Shown: positions 51,184-61,396, counted from the stretch's first letter. The stretch: 64,000 nt of DNA from Flavobacterium terrisoli (GCF_030167905.1 NZ_JARGNA010000006.1:124001-188000); one strand, 5' to 3'. Notes: generated from the sequence alone by a model not told the origin. Numbers and translations are program-made.

Positions 51184-54120
51184 ATGAAAACAATTTACAA
51201 AAAGTTGTTATTTTTATTCCTGTTGCTGCCTTTTAGTGTTCTCGCACAGAGCACTTTAAGTGGAGTTGTTATTGATGGAAAATCAAATCAACCCTTGCCG
51301 GGAGTAAATGTAATTGTTCAAGGTGCAAACAGTAGCACCTCAACAGATTTTGACGGAAAATTCCAGTTAGGAGGCCTAAAAAACGGAGACAAAGTTGTCT
51401 TTTCGTTCATAGGATATGACTCCAAAACGATTACTTTTTCTGGTCAGAAAACTGTAAGTATCAGCTTAGATGAAAGCGCTAACCAATTACAAGAAGTTGT
51501 AGTGCAGGTTGGGTATGGAACCGTTAAGAAAAAAGATGCAACAGGATCCGTAACAACAGTGTCAGCAAAGGATTTTAACAAAGGATCGAATGTGACAGCA
51601 GAGAATTTACTTAATGGTAGAGTTGCCGGTTTGACAGTAAACACAAGCGGTGCGCCGGGATCTGGTTCTGAAATTAGAATCAGGGGAGGTTCTTCTTTGT
51701 TTGCCTCTAACGACCCATTGATTGTAATTGATGGTTTGCCAATTGAAAACAATGCTGATAACAATAGAGGGACGACTTCTGTTTTAGCTGCTTTGAATCC
51801 TAATGATATAGAAAGTTTTACGGTTTTAAAAGATGCTTCTGCTACAGCTATTTATGGTTCAAGAGCTTCGAATGGGGTTATTATCATTACCACTAAAAGA
51901 GGAGGAAAGAAATTATCTGTAGATTACAATTTCCAGTATGCTTCAGGAAAATTAGTTGATAAGATTGACGTTTTTAGTGCTGATGCCTATCGTGAGCTAA
52001 TCACGCAACAAAGACCCGGAGATGTTGGGATGTTGGGAACAGCCAATACTGACTGGCAAGATAAAATCTACAGAAGAACTGATTTTGTGGACAATAATAT
52101 TTCCATTAAAGGAAATTTATTCAATGTAATACCGGCGCGTTTGTCTTTTGGAAATACTTACCAAGAAGGTTTGAGATTAACCAATACTTTTAACAGAAAT
52201 ACAATTTCTACAGCATTAAACCCTACATTTTTTAAAGATCATTTAAAAGTAAGATTGAATGCTACATTTACAAATGAAAGAAATAGATTCGCTGACGGTG
52301 TTGAGGGTTCGGCCTTAAGATTTAACCCAACACAACCAGTGTACGATCCTGCATCACCATATGGAGGTTTCTTTGAGTATTACAATGCAGATGGTACATT
52401 ACAATTAGGAACCAGAAACCCGGTTGCTCAATTGTTACAAACCCAAGACAGAGGTATCAACAATAGAATTTTCGGAAATTTCGAAATTGATTATAAATTC
52501 CATTTTTTCCCTGCTTTGAGAGCGGTTGTTAATTTAGGTTTTGATGAGGCACAAGGGGAAAGAAATAAATTCATGAATGACAATGCGGCTTCTGCGCCTA
52601 GTAATAACAACTTACCTTATGGTAAAAGAGAACATGAGGAAAGTATTGCCAGAAATAAGTTATTTGATGCTTATTTAGTATATACTAAAACTTTTGGCAA
52701 ATTGGATTTTGAAGCCCAAGCGGGTTATTCTTATCAGATTCGTCAAAACCAAACCTATGCATCAGGAAATATTTTAGATCCTAACTTACCTTCAAATTTC
52801 CCCGAAACTACAGACTTTACAGATAATGTATTGTTGGGATATTTTGGAAGAACGAAGTTTGCTTTTAACGATACTTACTTATTTACCTTTACTATGAGAA
52901 GAGATGGGTCTTCAAGATTCCCTTCGGCAGAAAAGTATGGTAATTTCCCATCGGCAGCATTTGCGTGGAAATTAAAAAATGTAGCGTTTAAGAACTCAAA
53001 AACCATTTCTGATTTGAAATTAAGATTAGGATATGGTATAACAGGACAACAAGAGTTTGGAAATTTCAATGAAAGAAATTTTTATCTTCAGCAGTATACT
53101 ACAGGAAGTGGATCGAGCCAATACATTTTTGGAACAACGCCAACTCCTATCGCTATCTCAAATCCATACAACCCGGCTTTAAAATGGGAAGAGACTACAA
53201 CTTACAACATAGGTCTTGATTATGGATTGTTCGATGACAGAATTACAGGAGCTTTAGATTTATTTTACAAAGTATCAGATGAGTTGATTGTTAATGCAGC
53301 TTTCCCTGATGGTGGTAACTTCTCTAACGCAGGATACCAAAATATTGGTAGCTTCTCAACTAAAGGGATTGAATTCTCTGTGAACGCAGCTGTTGTTAAG
53401 AATAATAATTTCAATTGGAATCTTAATTTCAACACCACTGCATTTAAAAGAAGAATCGATGAGCTTGCTTACGGTGCCGACATCTTACTTGGAGATACAG
53501 GTGCAGGAACTGGAGGAACTGCTCAGATTTTAAGAGAAGGAGTTACCCCATATTCTTTCTATGTATACAAACAATTGTATGATGCATCAGGCTCGCCAAT
53601 TGAAGGAGCTTATGCTGATTTAAATGGAGATGGAGTTATTAATGGTGATGATAGATACATCTATAAAAACGCGGATCCAAAAATGACTTTTGGTTTTGCT
53701 TCAACAATGAATTACAAAAAATTCGATTTTTCATTTAACGCAAGAGCCAGTTATGGGGCCCGTATTTATAATGCGGTTAATGCCGGAAGAGCTCAATATA
53801 ATTCATTGTCCAATGGTGTTTTAGAAAATGTTCCGACTTCTGTTCTTAGTACAGGTTTTACCACAACTGCTGATGTTGTTTTATCTGACATCTATGTTGA
53901 GAATGGTTCATTTATCAGGTTAGATAATGTAACTTTAGGATATACATTCGATAAGTTTATTGACGGAAAAGCTTCATTGCGATTATTCACGGGTGTGCAA
54001 AATGCACTTTTAATTACGGAATATTCAGGATTAGATCCTGAAATTACTAATAATGGTAGAGATAACACAATTTATCCAAGACAGAGATCTTTCTTATTTG
54101 GTGCAAATGTTAAATTTTAA
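51184..54120 (+). CDS. susC: SusC/RagA-family TonB-dependent outer membrane transporter
   Basis: 978 residues. A signal peptide (MKTIYKKLLFLFLLLPFSVLAQ) precedes a carboxypeptidase-regulatory-like domain (about 24-100, LSGVVIDGKSNQPLPGVNV). The SusC TonB box/plug follows (VVVQVGYGTVKKKDATGSV, then IRIRGGSSL and DPLIVIDGLPI, ASATAIYGSRASNGVIIITTK). The remainder is a 22-strand barrel ending in an aromatic FLFGANVKF. With SusD it imports malto-oligosaccharides across the outer membrane using TonB energy. It is the first gene of the right arm, and the susD start lies 10 bases after its stop. Confidence 0.96.
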   Translation: MKTIYKKLLFLFLLLPFSVLAQSTLSGVVIDGKSNQPLPGVNVIVQGANSSTSTDFDGKFQLGGLKNGDKVVFSFIGYDSKTITFSGQKTVSISLDESANQLQEVVVQVGYGTVKKKDATGSVTTVSAKDFNKGSNVTAENLLNGRVAGLTVNTSGAPGSGSEIRIRGGSSLFASNDPLIVIDGLPIENNADNNRGTTSVLAALNPNDIESFTVLKDASATAIYGSRASNGVIIITTKRGGKKLSVDYNFQYASGKLVDKIDVFSADAYRELITQQRPGDVGMLGTANTDWQDKIYRRTDFVDNNISIKGNLFNVIPARLSFGNTYQEGLRLTNTFNRNTISTALNPTFFKDHLKVRLNATFTNERNRFADGVEGSALRFNPTQPVYDPASPYGGFFEYYNADGTLQLGTRNPVAQLLQTQDRGINNRIFGNFEIDYKFHFFPALRAVVNLGFDEAQGERNKFMNDNAASAPSNNNLPYGKREHEESIARNKLFDAYLVYTKTFGKLDFEAQAGYSYQIRQNQTYASGNILDPNLPSNFPETTDFTDNVLLGYFGRTKFAFNDTYLFTFTMRRDGSSRFPSAEKYGNFPSAAFAWKLKNVAFKNSKTISDLKLRLGYGITGQQEFGNFNERNFYLQQYTTGSGSSQYIFGTTPTPIAISNPYNPALKWEETTTYNIGLDYGLFDDRITGALDLFYKVSDELIVNAAFPDGGNFSNAGYQNIGSFSTKGIEFSVNAAVVKNNNFNWNLNFNTTAFKRRIDELAYGADILLGDTGAGTGGTAQILREGVTPYSFYVYKQLYDASGSPIEGAYADLNGDGVINGDDRYIYKNADPKMTFGFASTMNYKKFDFSFNARASYGARIYNAVNAGRAQYNSLSNGVLENVPTSVLSTGFTTTADVVLSDIYVENGSFIRLDNVTLGYTFDKFIDGKASLRLFTGVQNALLITEYSGLDPEITNNGRDNTIYPRQRSFLFGANVKF

Positions 54121-54130
54121 AAAAAAAACT

Positions 54131-55753
54131 ATGAAAAAATTAAAAATTAGTGCGTATTACCTTCTAGGTTTTTTCTTTGTACTGAATTCATGTACAAGTG
54201 ATCTAGATGTAGCGCCTACAGATGATGACGTATTTTTATCGGAACAATTTTTTGCTCAGCCTGGTGCTTATAAATCAGGATTGGCAGGAGTTTATGGTAA
54301 TTTAGCGTTGACTGGAGCTGGCGATGCAGGTTCTTCTTTCCTTCAAGGAATTGATGCTGGAACCAGCCAGTTTACAAGATGTTTGTGGTATATGCAGGAT
54401 TTGACCACAGACGAAGTTATTTGGAGTTATGAAAATGACCCGGGAACTAGAGAATTACAAAGAAATATTTGGAATGCCAGCAATCCAATCATTTTAGGAA
54501 TGTTTAGTAGAACTATGGCCGAAGTGGCCTTGGCAAACGAGTATTTGCGTCAAACAACACCAGCTAAACTGAGTGGTAGAGGCGTTACGGATGCTGCTTT
54601 GTTAAGTGATATTCAGGATTATAGAAATGAAGTTAGAGCTTTAAGAGCTTTTGCTTACTATAACCTTATGGATTTATATGGGAAAGCACCTTTTGTTACA
54701 GAAGCAGATCCGATAAACACAGCAGGACAAGAATATGACAGAGCAGAGTTATTTACTTTTGTTGAAAGTGAATTAAACGAAATTTTGCCAAATTTGAAAA
54801 ATCCTAGAACTAATGAAGCAGGTAGATTAGACCAAGCTTTTGCCAGAATGGTACTTGCAAAAATGTATTTGAATGCAGAAGTATACACCGGAACAAACAG
54901 ATATGACGATTGTATGACTCAATGTTCGCAAATTATCAGTGGCGGATATGCCTTGAAACCTAATTACCTTGATAATTTTAAAGCGGATAATGATACCTCT
55001 GAAGAAATGATTTTCACCATTCAAGCTGATGGACAAGTGACTCAAAGTTATGGTGCAACTACTGTGATGGTGAACGGGCAAATCGGTTCGTTGGAAGCTA
55101 ATGGAACTTCATTCGGAGTTGGCTCAGGCGGATGGGGAGGAGCTTTGCGTTTAAGAAAGCAATTTGTTCAGAAATTCGACGGTGTAGCCTATGATTATGA
55201 TGCCAGAAAAACTCTTTCTGGTGGTGGAGACAGAACTTTAGAGATTACAGATATTTCTAATAAAGACCAAGGATATATTTTATCAAAATTCTCTAATATC
55301 AGTTCAACAGGAATTCCTGGAGGCAGTTCTACATTTGTAAGTACAGATTTTCCATTATTCAGATTGGCTGACGTTTATTTAATGTTTGCTGAAGCCCAAA
55401 TGAGAAGAGATGGTGCTACAAATGGTAGTAGTACTGCTAACGCTTCATCTCAATCATTGACCTATATCAATTCCTTAAGAGAGAGAGCTAACGATGGAAA
55501 TTTTGCCAATGTGACAACAGCAGATGTTACTTTAGACTTCCTTATTGACGAAAGGTCAAGAGAATTACACTGGGAAGGGCACAGAAGACAAGACCTAATT
55601 CGTTTCGGAAAATATACAGGAGGAACTTATAACTGGGCGTGGAAAGGAAACGGTGTTAATGGATTGGCTATCTCTAATAATTTAAGGTTATTCCCACTTC
55701 CGGCACAATCTTTAGCAGCGAACCCTAATTTAACCCAGAATCCTGGATATTAA
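54131..55753 (+). CDS. susD: SusD-family starch-binding lipoprotein
   Basis: 540 residues from the ATG at 54131. An earlier in-frame start at 54053 lies inside susC and is rejected. The lipoprotein signal ends VLNSC (Cys21). SusD features are N-terminal PTDDDVFLSEQFFA, TPR-like helices with VRALRAFAYYNLMDLYGKAPF, YDRAELFTFVESELNEI, ARMVLAKMYLNAEVY, and the C-terminal RSRELHWEGHRRQDLIRFG. It binds glucan at the cell surface and closes the SusC barrel as a lid. Confidence 0.96.
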   Translation: MKKLKISAYYLLGFFFVLNSCTSDLDVAPTDDDVFLSEQFFAQPGAYKSGLAGVYGNLALTGAGDAGSSFLQGIDAGTSQFTRCLWYMQDLTTDEVIWSYENDPGTRELQRNIWNASNPIILGMFSRTMAEVALANEYLRQTTPAKLSGRGVTDAALLSDIQDYRNEVRALRAFAYYNLMDLYGKAPFVTEADPINTAGQEYDRAELFTFVESELNEILPNLKNPRTNEAGRLDQAFARMVLAKMYLNAEVYTGTNRYDDCMTQCSQIISGGYALKPNYLDNFKADNDTSEEMIFTIQADGQVTQSYGATTVMVNGQIGSLEANGTSFGVGSGGWGGALRLRKQFVQKFDGVAYDYDARKTLSGGGDRTLEITDISNKDQGYILSKFSNISSTGIPGGSSTFVSTDFPLFRLADVYLMFAEAQMRRDGATNGSSTANASSQSLTYINSLRERANDGNFANVTTADVTLDFLIDERSRELHWEGHRRQDLIRFGKYTGGTYNWAWKGNGVNGLAISNNLRLFPLPAQSLAANPNLTQNPGY

Positions 55754-55769
55754 TTTAAAATAATAAATT

Positions 55770-56852
55770 ATGAAAAAAATATCAATTTTAATACAAATGT
55801 TCTTTGCGGTTTTGCTGGTTACTTCATGTGAAGATGACAATACAGGATTTAGAGTTTCTGAAACTTCACCGGTTGTATTGTCAAATTTAGAGATTACAAG
55901 CATAGAATTAGACCAAACAAATCCAAATAATCCTGCAGTTACATTGAATTGGACTTCAGCTGATTATGGGCAACAAACGGCTGTGTTTTATAACGTTCAG
56001 GTAAGTTCTGATGCAGCATTTACCAATCCGGTTTCGGTTACAACGGTTAGTACTAATAGTGCAACACTTTCAGTAAATCAATTGAATTCTGCAGTTGGTT
56101 CTGCAGGTTTGCCTCCTTTTCAATGGAATGCTGCTTACGCAAGAGTTGTTTCTACAATTGGGACAACATCAAGTATGCCTGTTCCTTCCAATGTAATAAC
56201 TTTTGACGTGTATCCTTATTTTAATTACCCATTTAAGGATTATTACATCGTAGGGGATGCAACTCAACCGGGGTGGAATAACAACAACAATAACCCACCT
56301 TTATTTAGAGACGGTTCAAACCCTAATTTGTATAGATATGCAGGTTTTTTTGCTGCCGGACAATTTAAAGTTTTGGAAGTTAAGGGACTTTGGCAACCAC
56401 AATGGGGTACTAATGGCGGTTCGGGAATTAATGTTAACCCAGGCGGAGGAACCGATCCGGGAACCTTTCCTTACAATAATAATCCTATAGCTAGTGCAGG
56501 GTATTATACTTTTACAATCAATTATAGTAATAATACCTTTTCATTTGAACCATTGTCAATTTCAGGGGCAGAAAATTTTTCTTCAATGACTATTCAAGGA
56601 AGCGCAGCTGCCAGTACTCCAATGGCTCAATTAGCATCTGACAATCATATTTGGTATGCCAATACGGTGCATTTAACTCAAGGGGATTTGAAATTTGTAA
56701 CCAATACAAGTTCTTCTTGGGGTGGTTCAACTTCTTTTTCAGGAACTGCTACATTAAATGGAGCAAACATTCCGGTAATCGTTGAAGATGATTATGATAT
56801 TTGGTTTAATGATTTAACAGGTCATTATATTTTGATACCATTGAATTTATAA
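55770..56852 (+). CDS. SusE-like surface glycan-binding lipoprotein
   Basis: 360 residues. The lipoprotein signal ends VTSCEDDNTG. The acidic residues right after Cys20 match the export signal that sends Bacteroidota lipoproteins to the outer face. The domains are an N-terminal Ig-like region (SNLEITSIELDQTNPNNPAVTLNW), then two starch-binding modules in the SusE/SusF style: YIVGDATQPGWNNNNNN with FKVLEVKGLWQPQWG (from about residue 163) and MTIQGSAAAS with a closing DYDIWFNDLTGHYILI. It holds starch at the surface. It lies 16 bases after susD. Confidence 0.9.
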   Translation: MKKISILIQMFFAVLLVTSCEDDNTGFRVSETSPVVLSNLEITSIELDQTNPNNPAVTLNWTSADYGQQTAVFYNVQVSSDAAFTNPVSVTTVSTNSATLSVNQLNSAVGSAGLPPFQWNAAYARVVSTIGTTSSMPVPSNVITFDVYPYFNYPFKDYYIVGDATQPGWNNNNNNPPLFRDGSNPNLYRYAGFFAAGQFKVLEVKGLWQPQWGTNGGSGINVNPGGGTDPGTFPYNNNPIASAGYYTFTINYSNNTFSFEPLSISGAENFSSMTIQGSAAASTPMAQLASDNHIWYANTVHLTQGDLKFVTNTSSSWGGSTSFSGTATLNGANIPVIVEDDYDIWFNDLTGHYILIPLNL

Positions 56853-56869
56853 CCTTAAAAAAAAGTATA

Positions 56870-58324
56870 ATGAAAAATCATATAAAAAAAATAAATAGTA
56901 TATTATTACTAACATTGTTCTTTGTTTTAAATTCTTGTGGGACCGATGAATATTTAAAAATCACATCACCGGATGCAGAATTTAAATTAATCGAACCTGA
57001 GATTAATTCAGTATTCTTAAACTTTGGACTTCCTAATAACCCTGCTTTGACAATTGTTTGGAAGGATGATTTAACAGGTAGTTCAAACTATATTGTTGAA
57101 ATGTCACTTGATGGAGACTTCACTAGTGTTATCAGTCTTGGTAGCACGGGTAACAAGGAGTATACAATATCTGTAGATGAATTAAATCAAGCTATTCGTG
57201 ACGCAGGTGTTCAAAACTTTAGAGATATCTCAATCTTTTTAAGAGTCAATTCAGGAAGTGTTTTAAGTAATTCAGTACTTTACTTTGTAACAACATATCC
57301 TACTAATCCTCCGGTTTTCACAAGTCCTGCCGGTGGAAGTGCTTATGCATTGTCTCTTAGTAATGCAGATGATACTGCGCTTACACTTAATTGGTCGGAT
57401 ATTGTTTTAAATTCAGATTTAAACATTGATGTAGATTACACCGTTGAAGCTGCTCTTGCAGGAACCAGCTTTGCTGCACCTGTTGCTATAGGATCAGTTA
57501 GCAATGGAACGACGCTAGCAGTAACTCATGCTGATTTGAATGCCGTTGCGCTTGGAATTGGACTAGCACCTGGTGTTGCCGGCAACGTTGATTTAAGAAT
57601 AAAAGCCAGTAATACAAACGAAAGTATGGATGTTTTAGTTAGAACATCTTCTACATTAACTATTTCAGTTACGCCATACAATGTCGCTTTCCCTAACCTA
57701 TATTTTGTAGGAGACGCGACTACTCCGGGATGGAATAATAATAATAACAACACCCCTGTATTTAGAAACCAAAATACGCCTAATAATTACATTTATACAG
57801 GTTATTTTAATGCAGGAGCGTTCAAATTGTTAGAAGTGAAAGGACAATGGCAACCACAATGGGGAACCAATGATAATTCAACTTTAGCTGTAAATCCTGG
57901 CGGTGGTTCAGACCCTGGTACTTTTAATGTTCCAACGGCTGGATATTACACTTATAGTTTTACTACTGTAGGTCAAGGCGGAAGCTTTACCGTGACTCCT
58001 TATACTGGATCTATTTCAACCACCTATTCAACAATGGGAATTATTGGAGCTGCAACGGCAAATGGTTGGGGAAGTGATACTAACATGACTCAAGACCCTA
58101 ATAATCCACATCTTTGGTATATTACTAATGTAGTTCTAACTGCAAATGAGATGAAATTTAGAGCCAATGCAGATTGGTCAACTAATTGGGGCAGTTCTGG
58201 TAGTACTCAACCTTATGGTACAGGACAGTTTAACTCTCCAAGTAATATCAGTGTTCAAACAGCAGGAACATATGACATTTGGTTTAATGATTTAGATGGA
58301 AGTTATATATTCCTATTACAATAA
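56870..58324 (+). CDS. SusF-like surface glycan-binding lipoprotein
   Basis: 484 residues, with a lipoprotein signal ending VLNSCGTDEY. Two Ig-like regions (PEINSVFLNFGLPNNPALTI and the segment starting PPVFTSPAGGSAYAL) are followed by two starch-binding modules homologous to those in the preceding protein: YFVGDATTPGWNNNNNN with FKLLEVKGQWQPQWG, and MGIIGAATANGWGSD with a closing TYDIWFNDLDGSYIFL. The extra Ig-like region probably lifts the binding modules further from the membrane. It is the last lipoprotein of the right arm before a hairpin and the secreted amylase. Confidence 0.9.
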   Translation: MKNHIKKINSILLLTLFFVLNSCGTDEYLKITSPDAEFKLIEPEINSVFLNFGLPNNPALTIVWKDDLTGSSNYIVEMSLDGDFTSVISLGSTGNKEYTISVDELNQAIRDAGVQNFRDISIFLRVNSGSVLSNSVLYFVTTYPTNPPVFTSPAGGSAYALSLSNADDTALTLNWSDIVLNSDLNIDVDYTVEAALAGTSFAAPVAIGSVSNGTTLAVTHADLNAVALGIGLAPGVAGNVDLRIKASNTNESMDVLVRTSSTLTISVTPYNVAFPNLYFVGDATTPGWNNNNNNTPVFRNQNTPNNYIYTGYFNAGAFKLLEVKGQWQPQWGTNDNSTLAVNPGGGSDPGTFNVPTAGYYTYSFTTVGQGGSFTVTPYTGSISTTYSTMGIIGAATANGWGSDTNMTQDPNNPHLWYITNVVLTANEMKFRANADWSTNWGSSGSTQPYGTGQFNSPSNISVQTAGTYDIWFNDLDGSYIFLLQ

Positions 58325-58339
58325 AAAAAAAGAGTAAAT

Positions 58340-58370
58340 AAAAGGCTATCATTTTATTTGATAGCCTTTT
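58340..58370 (+). terminator. Hairpin terminator/attenuator between susF-like and amylase genes
   Basis: AAAAGGCTATCA and TGATAGCCTTTT form a 12-bp perfect stem with a 7-base loop, ending in a T run, 19 bases before the amylase start codon. No separate amylase promoter is evident, so read-through is likely. Confidence 0.75.
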
Positions 58371-58388
58371 ATATAAATACAAATTGAT

Positions 58389-61277
58389 ATGAAAAAAAAC
58401 TATTTAATATTAGTAATGTTGGTGATGTTTTCTTGTTTGTCTTTTGGGCAGATAACAACATCTCCCACTACAGTTCTTGCAGATCAAGCGGCAACGATTA
58501 CATTTAACAAAACCGGAACTCCACTGGCTTCCTATACAGGGACAATTTATGCCTATGTTGGTGTAACGGTTAATGGAGTCCAATGGCAAAACATTAAAGG
58601 AAGCGCTGTTTGGGGTAATAATGCACAACCAACAATGACTCAGGTAACGGCTAATACCTATAGTCTTTCCATTACACCCGATTTATATACCTATTTCGGT
58701 GTAGGAACTTCAAACTCAATAACTCAGATTTGTATTATTTTCAGAAGCGCTGATGCTACAATGCAAACCTCGGATGCCTTTATACCTGTTGGAGCTTTTC
58801 AATATACTTTAACTGCACCGGCTCTAAATAGTAATAATATTATCGCCAGCGGTGCAAACGTTGCGGTAACGGCTAACAACACCAACGGAAATGCTACTTA
58901 TACCCTTTTCGCAAATGGTGTCAGCATTAATACAGCAACAACGGCTTCGTATTCTTATACTGATACAAACGTTACGGTAAATAAAAATTACGAATTGCAA
59001 ATTACACAAGGGGTAACAACCTTTAGTGCAAAATTTGCTGTTGTGATCAATCCGGGAGCAAATAATTTGGCTATGCCAGCCGGTTTGATTGATGGAATTA
59101 ATTACAATCCATCAGATCCAACCAAAGCAACATTGGTGCTAAATGCTCCATTAAAAAGCTTTGTTTATGTAGCCGGTAATTTCAATAACTGGCAGCCAAA
59201 CGCAACTTATGCGATGAAAAAGGATACCGCTATAGGGTCAACAAAATTTTGGTTAGAATTAACCGGATTAACCCCAGGACAAATGTATGCTTATCAGTAT
59301 TGGGTTTGTGATGTGGTTAATTTACCGGCAGGTTCACCTGCTATAGTCAAAACAGCCGATCCTTATTCAAAATTAGTTTTATCTCCATTTGATGATCCGG
59401 AAATTATAACTTTAGGAGTGTTCCCGGGATTGCCGGTTTATAATGATATAGCACCCGGACAACAACGTGAAGTATCTGTTTTACAAACAGGACCAACAGC
59501 ATGGTGGAATTATACCTGGAGCGCTGCAACGACAAACTTTGTTAAACCTAAAAAGAAAGATTTATCAATTTATGAAGTATTGATTCGTGATTTTGATGCA
59601 AACAGAACCTATCAAGATTTGATTAATAGAATAGATTATTTTAGAAATTTAAAAATCAATGCTATTCAGTTAATGCCGGTAATGGAATTTGAAGGGAATA
59701 TGAGTTGGGGTTACAATACCGTTTACCATATGGCATTAGATAAAAGATATGGTTCTCCTGCAAAACTGAAAGAATTGATTGATTTGTGTCATCAAAATGG
59801 TATAGCAGTAATACTTGATATTGCTTTAAACCATGTTTTCGGACGTTCAGCATTAGAAAGAATGTGGATGTTAGATTCAGACAATGATGGTTGGGCTAAT
59901 GGAACAGGATTTAGAACATCAACTGAAAATCCTTATATTAATCAGGAAGCCAGACACTCTTATAGCGTAGGAAGTGATATCAACCATTTTAGGACAACAG
60001 GACCGGGTGGAGATGTTATAACGCCTTATGTTAATGAAACAATCAGAACCTGGATACAAGATTATAAAATTGATGGTTTCCGTTGGGATTTAACAAAAGG
60101 ATTTACCAATGCTTGTACTAGCGGAGATGAAGGATGTACAAACAGTTATCTGACAGATAGAGTTGCAAAACTGAAACAGTATGCTGATATCCAATGGTCT
60201 TATGATCCTAATTTTTTAGTGATTTTTGAACACCTGGGAACTGGTGGTTCGGCTACAGAAGAAATGGAATGGGCTAATTACCTTCGTTCAGGAGATACCA
60301 AAGGCATAATGCAATGGAGAAAAATGACCGATCCATATGCCAATATATTGAAAGGAAATTATGCTGATCTCAATGGTGTAGCTGATGCTACAACCAATAG
60401 ATTCATTGGTTATGCAGAAAGTCATGACGAAGAAAGAGTAGGCTATAAAGCCTTAACTGAAGCAGGACAAACACAAGGAAACTTAGCTAAAGTATTGCAA
60501 AGATTCCCGGCAATGGGAGCTGTTCATCTTTTGGTTCCCGGACCAAAAATGATTTGGCACTTCGGAGAATTAGGGAATACCGCTTCTTTATGGACATGTA
60601 ATAATGGTGTTGTTTCCTTTACAGGACCAGATTGTAAGTTGGATACAAAACCACAACTTCACTGGACCAACAATTGGCTTGGCGATCCGGCCAGATTGAA
60701 TATTTACAATAGTTGGGCTAAAATGATTGAATTGAAAAAAACAGAGAATGTTTTTGAAAATGGTCAGTTTGCGTGGAATTTAAGCGCAACAGGTAGTCCA
60801 AGATTGGATGTTTGGACAAGTACCACACAGACAGCTGCTTTAAGCTATGTTTTTGTCAGAACAAACTTTTCCGATAACACTTTAAATACAGGAGCAGGAT
60901 TCCCTTTTACAGGAACTTGGTACAATTTAATGGATAATTCAACTATTACGGTTACCAATACCAATATGAATATTTCCATTCCTGCAGGAGAATTCAGAGT
61001 CTATGGAAATCAACCGGCTACTTTAGGAACAGGCGAATTCAGTGCTATCAACAATGTTAGTTTGTATCCAAATCCAACCTCAGGAAGCTTTAGTATCAAA
61101 GGACAGGTTTCTAGAGTGGATGTTTACTCCATTACAGGTCAATTGGTTAAATCATTTGATAATGTTTCATCAGAAGATTACCAATTCGATATCAATGACT
61201 TAAATAGTGGCGTTTATTTAGTGAAAGCATTTGACCTGAATAACAGCTCAAAAACATTGAAAGTCATCAAACAATAA
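58389..61277 (+). CDS. T9SS-secreted GH13 alpha-amylase
   Basis: 962 residues. A signal peptide (MKKNYLILVMLVMFSCLSFG, cleaved near GQ) is followed by N-terminal beta domains (about 22-220) and a CBM48/E-set domain (FVYVAGNFNNWQPNATYAM, about 255-340). The GH13 barrel comes next: LDIALNHVFG (region I), DGFRWDLTKGF with nucleophile Asp566, FLVIFEHLG with acid/base Glu614, and GYAESHDEERVG (region IV). The C-terminus is a type A sorting domain (LYPNPTSGSFSIKG to LKVIKQ). It fills the place of SusG, the outer surface amylase, but is exported by T9SS instead of as a SusG-type lipoprotein. It starts the breakdown of starch outside the cell. Confidence 0.94.
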   Translation: MKKNYLILVMLVMFSCLSFGQITTSPTTVLADQAATITFNKTGTPLASYTGTIYAYVGVTVNGVQWQNIKGSAVWGNNAQPTMTQVTANTYSLSITPDLYTYFGVGTSNSITQICIIFRSADATMQTSDAFIPVGAFQYTLTAPALNSNNIIASGANVAVTANNTNGNATYTLFANGVSINTATTASYSYTDTNVTVNKNYELQITQGVTTFSAKFAVVINPGANNLAMPAGLIDGINYNPSDPTKATLVLNAPLKSFVYVAGNFNNWQPNATYAMKKDTAIGSTKFWLELTGLTPGQMYAYQYWVCDVVNLPAGSPAIVKTADPYSKLVLSPFDDPEIITLGVFPGLPVYNDIAPGQQREVSVLQTGPTAWWNYTWSAATTNFVKPKKKDLSIYEVLIRDFDANRTYQDLINRIDYFRNLKINAIQLMPVMEFEGNMSWGYNTVYHMALDKRYGSPAKLKELIDLCHQNGIAVILDIALNHVFGRSALERMWMLDSDNDGWANGTGFRTSTENPYINQEARHSYSVGSDINHFRTTGPGGDVITPYVNETIRTWIQDYKIDGFRWDLTKGFTNACTSGDEGCTNSYLTDRVAKLKQYADIQWSYDPNFLVIFEHLGTGGSATEEMEWANYLRSGDTKGIMQWRKMTDPYANILKGNYADLNGVADATTNRFIGYAESHDEERVGYKALTEAGQTQGNLAKVLQRFPAMGAVHLLVPGPKMIWHFGELGNTASLWTCNNGVVSFTGPDCKLDTKPQLHWTNNWLGDPARLNIYNSWAKMIELKKTENVFENGQFAWNLSATGSPRLDVWTSTTQTAALSYVFVRTNFSDNTLNTGAGFPFTGTWYNLMDNSTITVTNTNMNISIPAGEFRVYGNQPATLGTGEFSAINNVSLYPNPTSGSFSIKGQVSRVDVYSITGQLVKSFDNVSSEDYQFDINDLNSGVYLVKAFDLNNSSKTLKVIKQ

Positions 61278-61308
61278 GGTTAGATTAGTTATATAATTAT
61301 TTTGCAGG

Positions 61309-61340
61309 AGCCACGTTTTTATAGCGTGGCTTTTGTTTTT
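61309..61340 (+). terminator. Terminator of the right arm of the starch locus
   Basis: AGCCACG / CGTGGCT with a 9-base loop, followed by TTTGTTTTT. Confidence 0.8.
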
Positions 61341-61384
61341 ATAAAAATTTTCGCCTTAAATTTTTTTGTCTCTTGTATGAATCG

Positions 61385-61392
61385 TATTTTTG
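61385..61392 (+). promoter_or_regulatory. -7 box of the AsmA-like gene, leaderless geometry
   Basis: TATTTTTG, a perfect -7 match that ends 4 bases before the ATG at 61397, the same geometry as at 3615-3627. A TTG lies 16 bases upstream, slightly short of the usual spacing. Confidence 0.45.
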
Positions 61393-61396
61393 AACC

